Source: CAWGYQ01 sp963817395 (lineage in GTDB: Bacteria; Acidobacteriota; Vicinamibacteria; Vicinamibacterales; CAVPJW01). From it: DNA of 64,000 bases. Shown piece by piece: positions 29,256-38,468 of the stretch. The stretch's first letter is position 1; each line of letters starts with the position of its first letter. The stretch is from contig CAWFOC010000004.1 in the NCBI GenBank assembly GCA_963817395.1, positions 62,001 to 126,000 of the forward strand. Reading direction: 5' to 3'. Under the pieces are notes generated by a model that did no database searches, was not told where the DNA came from, and saw nothing but the letters and a program-made list of their open reading frames with translations. A program made the position numbers and the translations under genes.

Positions 29256-30008
29256 TCATTCAACGGCCTCGAGTCGCGGGAGGATCAAGGGTGCCGTGGC
29301 AGGAGCGGCTGTAGGAGACGGCGTCGATTCGCGAGTTCCGCCGGGATCCCCGGAATCCTGGCGCGACGATTGTGAGGTGGCAGGATCGAGCGGATCGACG
29401 CCAGGACGGGCGAATTGCGACACTAACCAGTCAGGAGAGACTGCTCCCCAGTCTTGGCCCCGCCCCGCCAACACGCCGGCCGTAATCCCCGCGCCTGCGG
29501 CGGCCGCGAGAACGAGCGTCAGGCATCCGCCCGAACCACACCCGTTTGCCAGTCCCAGTGACAGCCACATGACTCCCGTCGAGACACCGACGCCGACATA
29601 TGCGCCACGCAGTGTGCGAAGGCCCGTACGGAGTTTGTTTCGTTTGGGCACTTCGACCTTGCCAATCGATTCCAGCGGCATCCGGATCGAGGCCTTGTCA
29701 TCATCGGGGAGGAGCACGGCGATGCGGTCTTTGACGTCGAGGATCTGGCCAGTCAGGCGCTTGCCCGGTCGCAGGACGACGAGTGCTGATCCGTCGACGG
29801 GCGACACCACCCGCGCCGAGGTCTTGTCCATGACGACCGACGAGCCGGAGAAACGTCCACCGCTCACCCTGATCACGCCAGCAACTTCGTACTCCTGCGC
29901 TCCTGAGACGCGAACGCGGAGTGGCGCCGGCCGCTGAGCCAGTTGAGCCGAGATCGGCTCCGCGACGACCGCGAAAACTACCGTGAACGCGAGCAGTTGC
30001 TTGAGCAT
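29256..30008 (-). CDS. secreted/membrane hypothetical protein
   Basis: From the Met at 30008 a signal peptide (LLAFTVVFAVVAEPISA) precedes a beta-rich region (GALVVLRPGKRLTGQILDVK, KASIRMPLESIGKVEV). A hydrophobic stretch (LTLVLAAAAGAGITAGVLAG) and a Ser/Pro-rich tail follow. The middle resembles small barrels that sense or bind at the membrane (GQILDVKDRIAVLLPDD), but no family is named. Longer ATG start at 30044 is less likely because it lacks a leader-like n-region. Confidence 0.6.
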   Translation of the reverse strand: MLKQLLAFTVVFAVVAEPISAQLAQRPAPLRVRVSGAQEYEVAGVIRVSGGRFSGSSVVMDKTSARVVSPVDGSALVVLRPGKRLTGQILDVKDRIAVLLPDDDKASIRMPLESIGKVEVPKRNKLRTGLRTLRGAYVGVGVSTGVMWLSLGLANGCGSGGCLTLVLAAAAGAGITAGVLAGRGQDWGAVSPDWLVSQFARPGVDPLDPATSQSSRQDSGDPGGTRESTPSPTAAPATAPLILPRLEAVE

Positions 30009-30182
30009 CGGGTTGTCCTCACTCCTCGTGCGAGACGAGGTCATCTCCGCGGCGTCGACGACCGGTACGAAGGCCGATTCGCCGAGTCCCGCTCTCGGAG
30101 ATGAGGATAGAGAGCGCGCGGCCTGAAGTCGTGAGGGGAAGCTGAGGAGAGGCTGAAGAAAGGATGAAAGAGCGTGAGCGCG

Positions 30183-31721
30183 CTATCGCGTGCGCTCGGC
30201 CAGGCGGCGCAAGACGGCCTGAAACGATGGTTCGGCGCCGAGCGCGGCGAAAAGTGGCTCGATGGGAATCGTCCACCCGGCAAATCCCGGTGGCGCGGCC
30301 ATCAGCATTTGCTCAAGCGTCCTGGTCGCTTCAACCGGCCGTTCACAGACGATGTGGCAGAAGGCTGTCGCCATGATCGCTTCAACCGTTCGGCCGCTCG
30401 TGCGGAGCTCGCCGACCGCGCGCGTGGCGTGCTCGACGGCCGCATCCGCTTGCGACGTCATGCCGGCGCGGCGATACGCCGCGGCGAGCCCCAGGAGCGA
30501 TCGCGCGTGATCCGGAAAGAGCTCGAGGGCACGTGTGAACATCGCACGGGCAGCTTCGTGGTCGCCATCGGCCAGCAGCGCGAACCCGTGGCCGTCGTAC
30601 GCATTCATGACGAACTCTGCTGCGTAGACGCCACTCCCGCGGGAGGCGAGCTCCCGGTCGAACTCGATGCGCGCCTCCTTCGTGTCTCCCAGGGCGAGGC
30701 GGGTGAGCCCGAGCAGCCAGCGTAGCCCCTTCCCTGGGAACCGTTCCGCGGAGCTCTCCTCTCGGTCCTGAAGCGGCGCGCCTCGCCGCAGCACCTGCTC
30801 GGCGCGGAGAAGGTCGCCGCGGGCGACGTGCACCATGGCTATCCCGTAATACGCGTAGGCGAAGTCCGGATAGAGCTCGAGCACGCGTTCGAACGCCGCG
30901 ATTCGTTCGTCTCCCCACGCGGCGACGCCCAGCCGGCAGTGATGGCGCCAGTTGCCTGGCTCGAGGGCCACCGACCTGCGGCCGGCCGCCACCGCTTCGG
31001 CTGTGCGCCCGGCGCTCATCAGCATCAGCGCCAGCGCCGCGTAGGCATCCGCGAAATCCGGGTCGAGATCGATCGCGCGATGCGCGTCGGCGATCGCGTC
31101 GGCCAGCGCGGACGCCTCAGGGCGGTTCTGTGCGCGCGTGGCCTCGTAGAGCCAGAAGCGCGCGTGCGCCAGGCCGACGTAGGGCGGCGCGTACTTCGGA
31201 TCGAGAGCCACCGCGCGCTCGAAGTCGGCAACCGCCGCCGGCACGAGTGCCGCATCCATGCGTTCCAGCTTCAGGCGCCCTTCGGTGAAGGCACGATAGG
31301 CGTCGAGGCTGGAGGTTTCGCGCACTCCGGCGCGCGCGGCGACCGGCACGCGCGTCGCGGCTGGATCGTCGAAGCGGATGCCAGCTTCAGGGCTGGAGCT
31401 CGTCTCAACCAGGGCGATGAAGCGATAACCCCGCCGCGAGACCGTCTGGATGAAGTGCGGTGCGCTCGAGTGGTCGCCCAGCGCCTGTCGCAGATCGGAG
31501 ACGACCTGGGTCAGCGCATTGTCCGTGACCGCGACGTCGGGCCACAGCGCCCGCATGATCTCGTCCTTCGAGACGAGCACCCCCGGCCGGGCCACGAGCA
31601 GGAGCAGAAGGTCCAGGCCCTTGGGCGCCAGCGGGACCGGCGTCCCGTCACGGAAGAACTGATAGCCGGCTGGATCGAGTCGGAACGGGCCGAAGCGATA
31701 AGCGAGGCCCGCGGTGGTCAT
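30183..31721 (-). CDS. transcriptional regulator: OmpR-type winged helix plus TPR repeats
   Basis: Residues 1-105 form an OmpR/PhoB-like winged helix (FGPFRLDPAGYQFFRDG; LWPDVAVTDNALTQVVSDLR; HFIQTVSRRGYRF). About 370 residues of tetratricopeptide repeats follow (AVADFERAVALDPKYAPPYV, AHRAIDLDPDFADAYAALAL, AMFTRALELFPDHARSLLG). There is no receiver or membrane helix between the parts, so it is a soluble relative of CadC-type regulators. It likely senses protein partners or a small ligand through the TPR scaffold. This architecture is abundant in Acidobacteriota. The gene is intact. Confidence 0.85.
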   Translation of the reverse strand: MTTAGLAYRFGPFRLDPAGYQFFRDGTPVPLAPKGLDLLLLLVARPGVLVSKDEIMRALWPDVAVTDNALTQVVSDLRQALGDHSSAPHFIQTVSRRGYRFIALVETSSSPEAGIRFDDPAATRVPVAARAGVRETSSLDAYRAFTEGRLKLERMDAALVPAAVADFERAVALDPKYAPPYVGLAHARFWLYEATRAQNRPEASALADAIADAHRAIDLDPDFADAYAALALMLMSAGRTAEAVAAGRRSVALEPGNWRHHCRLGVAAWGDERIAAFERVLELYPDFAYAYYGIAMVHVARGDLLRAEQVLRRGAPLQDREESSAERFPGKGLRWLLGLTRLALGDTKEARIEFDRELASRGSGVYAAEFVMNAYDGHGFALLADGDHEAARAMFTRALELFPDHARSLLGLAAAYRRAGMTSQADAAVEHATRAVGELRTSGRTVEAIMATAFCHIVCERPVEATRTLEQMLMAAPPGFAGWTIPIEPLFAALGAEPSFQAVLRRLAERTR

Positions 31722-31817
31722 GGTGGGGGAGTCGGATCATATGCTGAGAGGGGAGAGGATATCGGGACTTTCGGTAGCGGCGCAGTTCCCGACGGGCGCC
31801 GCGGAGGAGAGGCGCGA

Positions 31818-33050
31818 TCACTTCTTCAACGCTAGCCAGACGTCTCGCGGCAGGCTCGCCGCTCGCGCGACGGCCGGCATCGGGTCATCCGTGGCCCAGA
31901 ACGCGTACTCACGCCTCCCCCGCAAGCTCCCCAGATACTCACGAAGAGGAAGCGCCTGGCCTGTATGGTCACCCTTGCGGTAGGACAGCCAGTACAGCAC
32001 GTCGTGGCGCGCTTCGATCCAGCGTACAGATGTCCCGCCCACGGTCATTCCCGGTAACTCCGCGCCGATCGCATCCAGATAGGCCAGGTACGGAAGGTTC
32101 GCGCCGCTCGCGTCCGCGGCCGCGATCGATGAGGCGGCGCGGGGATTGATCTCGATGAAATGCAGCCGTCCAGTGAGAGCATGGCGCTTGAACTCGAGCG
32201 CTCCGGCAATTCCGTGAAATCGTACGGCTTTGATGACGGATGCCGCCAGTGCGGCGATTTCAGGATCGACCACAGTTTCAATCATGCAGCCGTCGCCAAA
32301 CTGTGACGGATACTGTCGTTGCTTGCGCGCGACGAACACGCCGCGCACGTTCGACGCCTGGTCTGCGTACAGCGAGACGTGGTAAATCGCACTGGAAGGC
32401 CCGGGAACCAATTCTTGAAGCATGACGGGGACCGACAAGCGTGCGGCCCGTGCGAGCGCCCTGTGGAGCTCCGCCGGGGTGGTGACGGCAACCGCCTTCT
32501 GTTTGAATTCCTGCTGAAATTCGCGCGGACGGGGAGAGCGCCCCTCGGACAAGTGGACCCACGCGGCAGGTTTCAGCACGCTGGGAAGGACCACCTGATC
32601 CACGACGTCTTGGGAATGCGCCTCCTTGGGAACTGAGAGGACCTGGCCGGTCTCGATGCCGGCGGTCTTGCACATCCGGTACATCTGACGTTTGTCGATG
32701 CAGCTGAGAAGCGTGTCGTCACTGAGGAAGGAGTATCGGAAGTATCGAGCCAGCTCGTCGCGATGCTGATGAATGGCCCAGACCTGTTCATCCGACGACG
32801 GGTAGAGCACGGGCTTGTCGACCAGAGAGCGACCGAATGCGATCAGACCCGACGTCCACGCGTCTGGATCCTGTCCCAATGAAGGCACGAGGACTCGGCG
32901 CGTGACATAGCGGGAAAACAGCGATGGCGTGTTCCGGCGTGACGACACGGCGATGACGGGCAGGCCCGCCTTGCCCAGGCACCGCACGATACCCAAAGCC
33001 GTCGGCCTGGACTCGCGATCGGGGATCAACACGACCGCCGCTGGCGTCAC
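31818..33050 (-). CDS. ATP-grasp ligase-like protein
   Basis: A 410-residue protein of the carbamoyl-phosphate-synthase-like ATP-grasp group. The N-terminal Rossmann-like part has VVLIPDRESRPTALGIVRCL. The ATP-grasp core shows DKRQMYRMCKTAGI, VLKPAAW, MLQELVPGPSSAIYHVSLYA, a glycine-rich FHGIAGALEFKR and the metal site FIEINPRAASS. Such enzymes ligate an amino acid or carboxylate to an amine using ATP. GTG start at 33050. It follows a putative glycosyltransferase by 34 bases on the same strand, hinting at polymer or natural-product decoration. Confidence 0.8.
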   Translation of the reverse strand: MTPAAVVLIPDRESRPTALGIVRCLGKAGLPVIAVSSRRNTPSLFSRYVTRRVLVPSLGQDPDAWTSGLIAFGRSLVDKPVLYPSSDEQVWAIHQHRDELARYFRYSFLSDDTLLSCIDKRQMYRMCKTAGIETGQVLSVPKEAHSQDVVDQVVLPSVLKPAAWVHLSEGRSPRPREFQQEFKQKAVAVTTPAELHRALARAARLSVPVMLQELVPGPSSAIYHVSLYADQASNVRGVFVARKQRQYPSQFGDGCMIETVVDPEIAALAASVIKAVRFHGIAGALEFKRHALTGRLHFIEINPRAASSIAAADASGANLPYLAYLDAIGAELPGMTVGGTSVRWIEARHDVLYWLSYRKGDHTGQALPLREYLGSLRGRREYAFWATDDPMPAVARAASLPRDVWLALKK

Positions 33051-33084
33051 GAGAATCGCTCGATCAGGAGGACTGTCCGCATCA

Positions 33085-33876
33085 TCAGGTGGTGCGTATG
33101 TCCGAGAGCAGGTCGGCCATCAGGTCGACATAGGGTCGAGCCCATTGCTGATCGCGCGGAAGACGCCACGAGTGGTACCGCTTCTGATGCTGTCCGAGTA
33201 GCGTCACGAGCTGGTGCGGCTCGATCGACGGACGCCTCCAGCCGAGCGTCGTCTGCGAACCCAGATGCCGGTTCTGAATCGCAAGGGTTGCCGGTATGCG
33301 CTTGACGTCGGCGGGGTGCGCCCGGAAGTGCACGGCAGCGGCCATATGGCTGAGCGCCAGGCTCCCCAGGCCGTCTTGGTGCACAACCGCGTAGTTGTTC
33401 GTCTGACAGATCACGCGATCGCCGCGGCCCACGAGCGCGGCGACGCGAAGATAGGCGTTGCGGATCGGATGCGGCGCCTCGATCGGCGTGCGGCGCCACA
33501 GATAGCAGGAATGCTCGGCGGTCTGCTCCGCGAACAGCCGCTCGGCGAACTCCGGCGCGAACCAATCATCGTCGTCAACCGGCACAATGAGATGTCCCGC
33601 CGGGACCGTCTCGAGCGCCGAACAGCGAGAGCCCGCGACACGGCTGAGATTGAGCTGCGCGATCGCCTTCACCCGTGCCCGGTACACGTGGTACGGCATG
33701 TCGAACGTCGTATTCCACGTGTCGAACTTCGACCGGAAGTGCGGGAGAATCTGCGCCTGGACAATCTCGGCATTGCCCCAATCGAGGGTTTCACGGACAC
33801 AGATGTGAATCGGACGCGCGATACGGTCAGGGTTTCGCGTAGTCAAGCCTCCAATACGGATCCGATCACCTGCCAC
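33085..33876 (-). CDS. putative GT-A-fold glycosyltransferase
   Basis: A 263-residue protein. The key feature is LIVPVDDDDWFAPEFAERLF (from residue 96), an Asp-rich loop as in metal-dependent GT-A enzymes, preceded by RVKAIAQLNLSRV. The rest is unlike standard family-2 enzymes, so assignment is moderate. The start is a GTG at 33876; a TTG at 33846 would give a shorter N-terminus. It is upstream of and co-directional with the ATP-grasp gene. Confidence 0.6.
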   Translation of the reverse strand: MAGDRIRIGGLTTRNPDRIARPIHICVRETLDWGNAEIVQAQILPHFRSKFDTWNTTFDMPYHVYRARVKAIAQLNLSRVAGSRCSALETVPAGHLIVPVDDDDWFAPEFAERLFAEQTAEHSCYLWRRTPIEAPHPIRNAYLRVAALVGRGDRVICQTNNYAVVHQDGLGSLALSHMAAAVHFRAHPADVKRIPATLAIQNRHLGSQTTLGWRRPSIEPHQLVTLLGQHQKRYHSWRLPRDQQWARPYVDLMADLLSDIRTT

Positions 33877-34190
33877 TGAGGTTGCCCTGGTTGCCTGCGA
33901 TGTGGTCTCGGGCGGCAGTGTCGCGCTGATTCGAGAGATGCCCTTCGGGCGGTGGGCGAGTTCGCCTCGCTGCCTCGAGCCTGAGCCTCACGGCTGGCCA
34001 TACCAGGACAATCCGCATCAAGCTGCTCGCGGGCGAAGGCTGAATGTAGAGCGGTATGGTGGTCGCAGCGGCCTCGCATGAAACCGTGCGCTCGCGACAC
34101 GTCAGGAAGCTCTGTCCATCTCCAAGGCGCGTAGTCGCGGCGCATGGACCTTCGAAGGGAGATCGCCGCCGGTGGACGGCCGCCTGACGC
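33877..34190. other. 314-bp gap without recognisable gene
   Basis: Six-frame reading shows only short low-complexity frames rich in Arg and Ala. No family motif, repeat or hairpin stood out. It lies between the glycosyltransferase start and the 3' end of the secreted helical protein, both on the minus strand, so it should carry the promoter of the glycosyltransferase/ATP-grasp pair. Confidence 0.5.
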
Positions 34191-35051
34191 TCAGCGTGGC
34201 ACTGGCAGGTTGAAGGCCTGCGAGATCTGACCGAGTCCGCTTTCGACCGAGCGCCACGAGCTCTGGGCTCTGGGCGGCAGCGCGTACGGCGACGACGACG
34301 CGCGAACCCTGGCCGCACGATCGAACAACGCTTTAGCCTCGCCGGACGCCGGCTCCCCGTCTCCGACGAGCGAGGCCACCCGTTCCGCATCCTTCTTGAG
34401 ACCGTCGGCGTCCATGACGACGGCTTCGCGGGTTGCCTTGTCGATCGTCGGGACTGCCTTCAAGAATGAGTCCAGATCCTTCTTGAACCGATCCGCGCTC
34501 TCCGCAAGATCGTCGGCCGCCTGCTCGACCTCGCGATCATTCATCCGGCGCGCCTGCTGCCCTTTCGGGATCGGCATCACGGTGCCGTAAATTGACGCCA
34601 AAACCTGGAGACTATCCGCGAGACGATTCCATTCGCTGGCACCGTCCATATCGGGGGGCTGCGTCGACATGAACTGCTGGATGGACGCCGCCTGGTTGAG
34701 TAGTCCCGTGACCTCGGCGCTGGCGGCATACTCTGCGGTGAACCGCCCTTTGAGCTTGTCCAGGTTCTCCTGCAGGTCGTCCAGGAAGCGTTCGACGCTT
34801 ACTTCCATGCCCGGGCCGCGCAGAATGCTCCCCTTCAACTTGCCATCGAGCTGGTCTTCGAAGCGGTCTCGCTCCCAATCGATCCGTTCGAAGATGGCTC
34901 TCACGTCATCGTCGCTCAAGCGGTCGGCGGCAAAGAGCCCCGGTGTGAGCAGCAGTATCGCGACAGCCACTCCCGACGTTCTCGCGAAGCACCGTAGCTT
35001 CGACCACGGCCGGGATCGGGCGGTCGGTCGGCCGAGCGGCAGGTTTGTCAT
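34191..35051 (-). CDS. secreted helical hypothetical protein
   Basis: A 286-residue protein with a basic N-terminus, a leader helix (SGVAVAILLLTPGLFAAD) and an almost wholly helical remainder (RFLDDLQENLDKLKGRFTAE, REVEQAADDLAESADRFKKD). No cysteines lie outside the leader. The pattern suggests an extended periplasmic helical bundle. No family was recognised. It is divergent from the glycosyltransferase operon across a 287-bp region that must hold both promoters. Confidence 0.65.
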   Translation of the reverse strand: MTNLPLGRPTARSRPWSKLRCFARTSGVAVAILLLTPGLFAADRLSDDDVRAIFERIDWERDRFEDQLDGKLKGSILRGPGMEVSVERFLDDLQENLDKLKGRFTAEYAASAEVTGLLNQAASIQQFMSTQPPDMDGASEWNRLADSLQVLASIYGTVMPIPKGQQARRMNDREVEQAADDLAESADRFKKDLDSFLKAVPTIDKATREAVVMDADGLKKDAERVASLVGDGEPASGEAKALFDRAARVRASSSPYALPPRAQSSWRSVESGLGQISQAFNLPVPR

Positions 35052-35338
35052 GACCTCGTCTCCTTCAGCGGTCTTATCGGACGGTCAGGTCTCTGGCAGT
35101 CGTGTCCTTGGTCGGCACCGTGACCTGACGACCATGACATCGATCCGTCCTCGCTCGTCGCAAATTTCTGTGCCCGTCGACATCTTGCCGACGCCTTCCC
35201 GTCCTTGTCAACTCGAGCGCGATCGCGGACCTGGTCACGCCGGGGAAGATTTCATCATCATCGAATCGTTGGAGGAAGCGCTGCCGATGAGCCGGTCGCG
35301 TCCACCCGAGCTCTTGCGGCATTGAGAGCCATCTATAA

Positions 35339-36373
35339 TTGGCGTCGATGGCGCTCGCCGATGTGGCTGCCGCGCGGATCGCGATCTGTTGGCGCCCGCT
35401 GCCGGCGCTAATCCATAAAGAGCACATCGTTTCTTGTCTTTTGAGACAACATGGCCGCCGCGTCGAGCAGGTGGGGGACGTCCGACTGGCTCCGGACGAA
35501 TTCGACGTTGTACTGATTCTCGAGAACAGCCACTGGTTTCCGACGGTCGTAAGCCAGTTTCACGCGTGGAAAGCCAGCCCGACACGGCCCCTCCTGGCGG
35601 TCTGGCATTGGGAACCGTTACCGCTTCCTCCCGCGGCCGGCGTTCCGACGCCATCACTGAGTCTCAGGGAGCTGGTCAAGATCGTCCTTCGTGACCGTCG
35701 CGCGACCGATATCTTTACGAACCTCGCCGAATTGCGCCGATTGCGACGTGACGGCTGGCCTGATCTCTTGATGGTCTCGTCCCGGGCCTGGCAGGAGTCT
35801 CTGGTACAGCATGGGATTCCCGCTCACTGGGTGCCGTACGGGTATGAGAGCGGCCACGGCGCACCAACGGGCGGGCAGCGAGACATCGAGGCATTGTTCC
35901 TTGGAGCGCTCAATGTGCCGAGACGAAAGAAAATCATCAGAGACCTCTGGCGTCGTGGCGTCCAGCTTGTTGCCCATGGGAGTTGGTTCGACCAGCGCTT
36001 CTGGGGAGACGATCGGACGCGCCTGATCAATCGAGCGCGGGTCTTCTTGAACATTCAACGGTACCCGCGGGAGGTTTCCGCGCATCGCCTGATTCTCGGC
36101 ATGGCCAATCGATCCCTCGTCGTCTCCGAGCCGATCTATTGGGGGGCACCCTTCGTAGCCGGCGAGCACTATGTGGAAGCCGAATCCCGCGACATGCCAG
36201 AGGCTTTGCGGTACTACCGCGAGCATCCCACTGAAGGCGATGCCATTGTCGATCGTGCACATCGGCTGGTTACCGAGACCCTCACGATGGAGTCGTCGGT
36301 GTCGCGGGTCATCGCCCTGATCGATCAGCACCTCCACGCCCGGAGCAGCCAGCCAGCCATCGCCTGCCGATGA
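35339..36373 (+). CDS. GT-B-like glycosyltransferase
   Basis: A 344-residue protein with an early DEFDVVLILENSHWFP segment, a middle WVPYGYESGHG with ALFLGALNVPRRKK, and a C-terminal donor-site-like stretch RVFLNIQRYPREVSAHRLIL ending YYREHPTEGDAIVDRAHRLV. This is the arrangement seen in glycosyltransferases that end in a Glyco_trans_1_2-type domain. It is the first gene of a three-gene operon: its TGA overlaps the ATG of the FAD oxidoreductase (ATGA at 36370). Likely acts on a cell-surface polymer or glycosylated metabolite. Confidence 0.7.
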   Translation: MASMALADVAAARIAICWRPLPALIHKEHIVSCLLRQHGRRVEQVGDVRLAPDEFDVVLILENSHWFPTVVSQFHAWKASPTRPLLAVWHWEPLPLPPAAGVPTPSLSLRELVKIVLRDRRATDIFTNLAELRRLRRDGWPDLLMVSSRAWQESLVQHGIPAHWVPYGYESGHGAPTGGQRDIEALFLGALNVPRRKKIIRDLWRRGVQLVAHGSWFDQRFWGDDRTRLINRARVFLNIQRYPREVSAHRLILGMANRSLVVSEPIYWGAPFVAGEHYVEAESRDMPEALRYYREHPTEGDAIVDRAHRLVTETLTMESSVSRVIALIDQHLHARSSQPAIACR

Positions 36374-37587
36374 GAATCGCGATTCTCGGAGCAGGCGGTG
36401 TGGGCGTGTGCGCGGCCCTGGAACTCGCCAATCGCGGCTACGGCGTCGATCTCTACGACGAGAACCCAGACGTGCTCACACGGGCAAGCTTTCGGAACGA
36501 AGGAAAGATTCACGTCGGCCTGGTGTACGCGAAGGATACGTCCCTCAAGACCGCTCAGGTCCTGATTGATGGGGCGATTCGCTTCAGATCGACTCTCGGT
36601 CGATGGGTCGATCTCGACCTCGATCGGCTCGTGACGTCCGCACCGTACTACTACGCGGTTCACACGGAGACGATGACCAGTGTTCCCGAGCTCGAGCACC
36701 ACTATCTCCGTTGCAAGCACCTGTTCGAGGACGCCTGTTCGTCGACCGGGCTGTCGTACTTGAACGGTGAGCGAACGCTGACGGTCGAGAAATTGTCGCG
36801 CGCTGATCTCGAGAAGATCGTCGACGGCGCGACGTTCCTGGCGGTGTTTCGCACATCCGAACGTGCCGTCGATCCCCGTGCGGTCGCCGTCTCGCTGCGC
36901 GAAGCGGTGCGCGCGAGCCCGCGAGTCCGATTCATCGCCAACGCCAGCATTTCCAGCGTCGCTTGGGCGGACTCCGGAAAGCTCGTCTGCACATTCCGGC
37001 TCGATGGGACGTCGTTCGACGAACCCTACGATCAGGTCGTGAATACCCTGTGGCACGGACGCCTCGCGATCGACGCCGGCCTGGGTCTGGCGCCGCCGGG
37101 CGCCTGGCTCTTTCGGTACAAGCTTGGCGGACGGCTCAATATCCCCGTCGGCCCCGAGACGGTCCCGTCGCTGACGATCGCACTCGGACCGTTCGGCGAC
37201 GTCGTCAATCTGGGTGGCGGTGGCGTTTACTTCTGCTGGTATCCGATCGGCCTGCTGGGCACGTCGCGCGAGCTCACGCCGCCCGATTGGGACCTCTCTG
37301 TGCAGCCAGCAGAGCGACAGGAGGCTCTTCGTCGCAGTTATGAAACCTTGCGAACGCTGTGTCCGCCGCTCGGCTCAATCGACTATTCTGAAGACGTTGA
37401 ACCATGCGGCGGCGTGATCTTCGCGTGGGGTCAGACCGATATCGATCACCAGGACAGCGGCCTGCATGCAAGGCATGAGATCGGGATTCATTCCGTGAAG
37501 AATTACCATTCCATCAATACGGGCAAGTACACGATGGTTCCATATCTCGGCTACAAGGCTGCCGAGCGCGTGTTGCGCCTGTCTTGA
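36370..37587 (+). CDS. FAD-dependent oxidoreductase (DAO-type)
   Basis: A 405-residue flavoprotein opening with the FAD motif IAILGAGGVGVCAALELA and the acidic VDLYDEN. NEGKIHVGLVYAKD after the ADP-binding unit is typical of DAO enzymes. The C-terminal FAD contact is in SVKNYHSINTGKYTMVPYLG. The substrate is unknown, probably an amine or hydroxy acid on a sugar or lipid. It overlaps both neighbours: ATGA with the upstream glycosyltransferase and TTGA with the downstream one. Tight coupling with two glycosyltransferases is the main clue to function. Confidence 0.82.
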   Translation: MRIAILGAGGVGVCAALELANRGYGVDLYDENPDVLTRASFRNEGKIHVGLVYAKDTSLKTAQVLIDGAIRFRSTLGRWVDLDLDRLVTSAPYYYAVHTETMTSVPELEHHYLRCKHLFEDACSSTGLSYLNGERTLTVEKLSRADLEKIVDGATFLAVFRTSERAVDPRAVAVSLREAVRASPRVRFIANASISSVAWADSGKLVCTFRLDGTSFDEPYDQVVNTLWHGRLAIDAGLGLAPPGAWLFRYKLGGRLNIPVGPETVPSLTIALGPFGDVVNLGGGGVYFCWYPIGLLGTSRELTPPDWDLSVQPAERQEALRRSYETLRTLCPPLGSIDYSEDVEPCGGVIFAWGQTDIDHQDSGLHARHEIGIHSVKNYHSINTGKYTMVPYLGYKAAERVLRLS

Positions 37588-38468
37588 CGACCACCGTCGA
37601 GCCCCTCGTCTCAGTCGGCATTCCCTTGTACCGCTCACGTCGGTTTCTCGATGTGATTATCGAGAACATCGAGGCCATCGACTACCCGAACCTCGAGATC
37701 ATCGTCTCGGATCAACATCTGGAAGACGATGCGATTTCGGTGCTGAGAGCCCGCTATGGATCGGATCCGCGCTTTCGATTCCTTACAGGCACCGACCGCA
37801 TCAACTGGGTCCAGCATTTCAATTTGCTCCTTCGCCAGGCTTCGGGCCGGTACTTTCTGTGGATGGCGCACGACGATACCTACCCCTCGGACTACGTGCA
37901 TCAGCTCGTGACCGCGCTGGAACAGAATCCGGCGGCGGTCCTCGCGTTCGGGCGAGTCGAGCAGATCTCGCTCGACGGCTTTCTGCCGACATTCCCCTTC
38001 GTGCCGCCTCCCATCGACCCCGACGCTCAGTGGTCGCTTCACGCCGCTCTCAAAGTGTTGACCCTCTGGCATCTCTGGGTCGCCTTTCGCGGCGTCGTGC
38101 GGCGCTCCGTCGTCGAGGAGTCCGACCTCTACATCCGCCAGACGTATCGCAACATTCGCGCCGATATCTACTGGGTGTTCGCGCTGTCGCTGCGGGGCCC
38201 GTTGTGCTACGTGCCGTCGTGTCACTGCATCAAGCGATTCCATCGGCAAAGTGGGGGAGCCGAGTGGCGATTCGGCCCGCATCAAAGCCTGAATGCCTGC
38301 TCGGTGCTTCGCTCGTATCTCAACGACTTCGCACGGTCGCGACAGGACGCCCTGATCGGCCAAGCCGTCGTGATCCCGTGGTGTCTGACACAGGGCTTCC
38401 TGCCGGCAACGGTCGCCCGGCAACTGGGCATTCTTACGCGCCGGGTGCTGGCTTCCTCATCACCCTGA
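37584..38468 (+). CDS. family 2 glycosyltransferase
   Basis: A 294-residue GT-A enzyme with the canonical start VSVGIPLYRSRRFLDVIIEN, the LEIIVSDQHLEDDA loop, and an acidic metal site in FLWMAHDDTYPSDYVHQL. The start is TTG at 37584, overlapping the TGA of the FAD gene. Its 3' end overlaps the convergent P450 gene by 35 bases, an arrangement that needs two different reading frames but no conflict. Transfers a sugar from a nucleotide donor; acceptor unknown. Confidence 0.85.
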   Translation: MTTTVEPLVSVGIPLYRSRRFLDVIIENIEAIDYPNLEIIVSDQHLEDDAISVLRARYGSDPRFRFLTGTDRINWVQHFNLLLRQASGRYFLWMAHDDTYPSDYVHQLVTALEQNPAAVLAFGRVEQISLDGFLPTFPFVPPPIDPDAQWSLHAALKVLTLWHLWVAFRGVVRRSVVEESDLYIRQTYRNIRADIYWVFALSLRGPLCYVPSCHCIKRFHRQSGGAEWRFGPHQSLNACSVLRSYLNDFARSRQDALIGQAVVIPWCLTQGFLPATVARQLGILTRRVLASSSP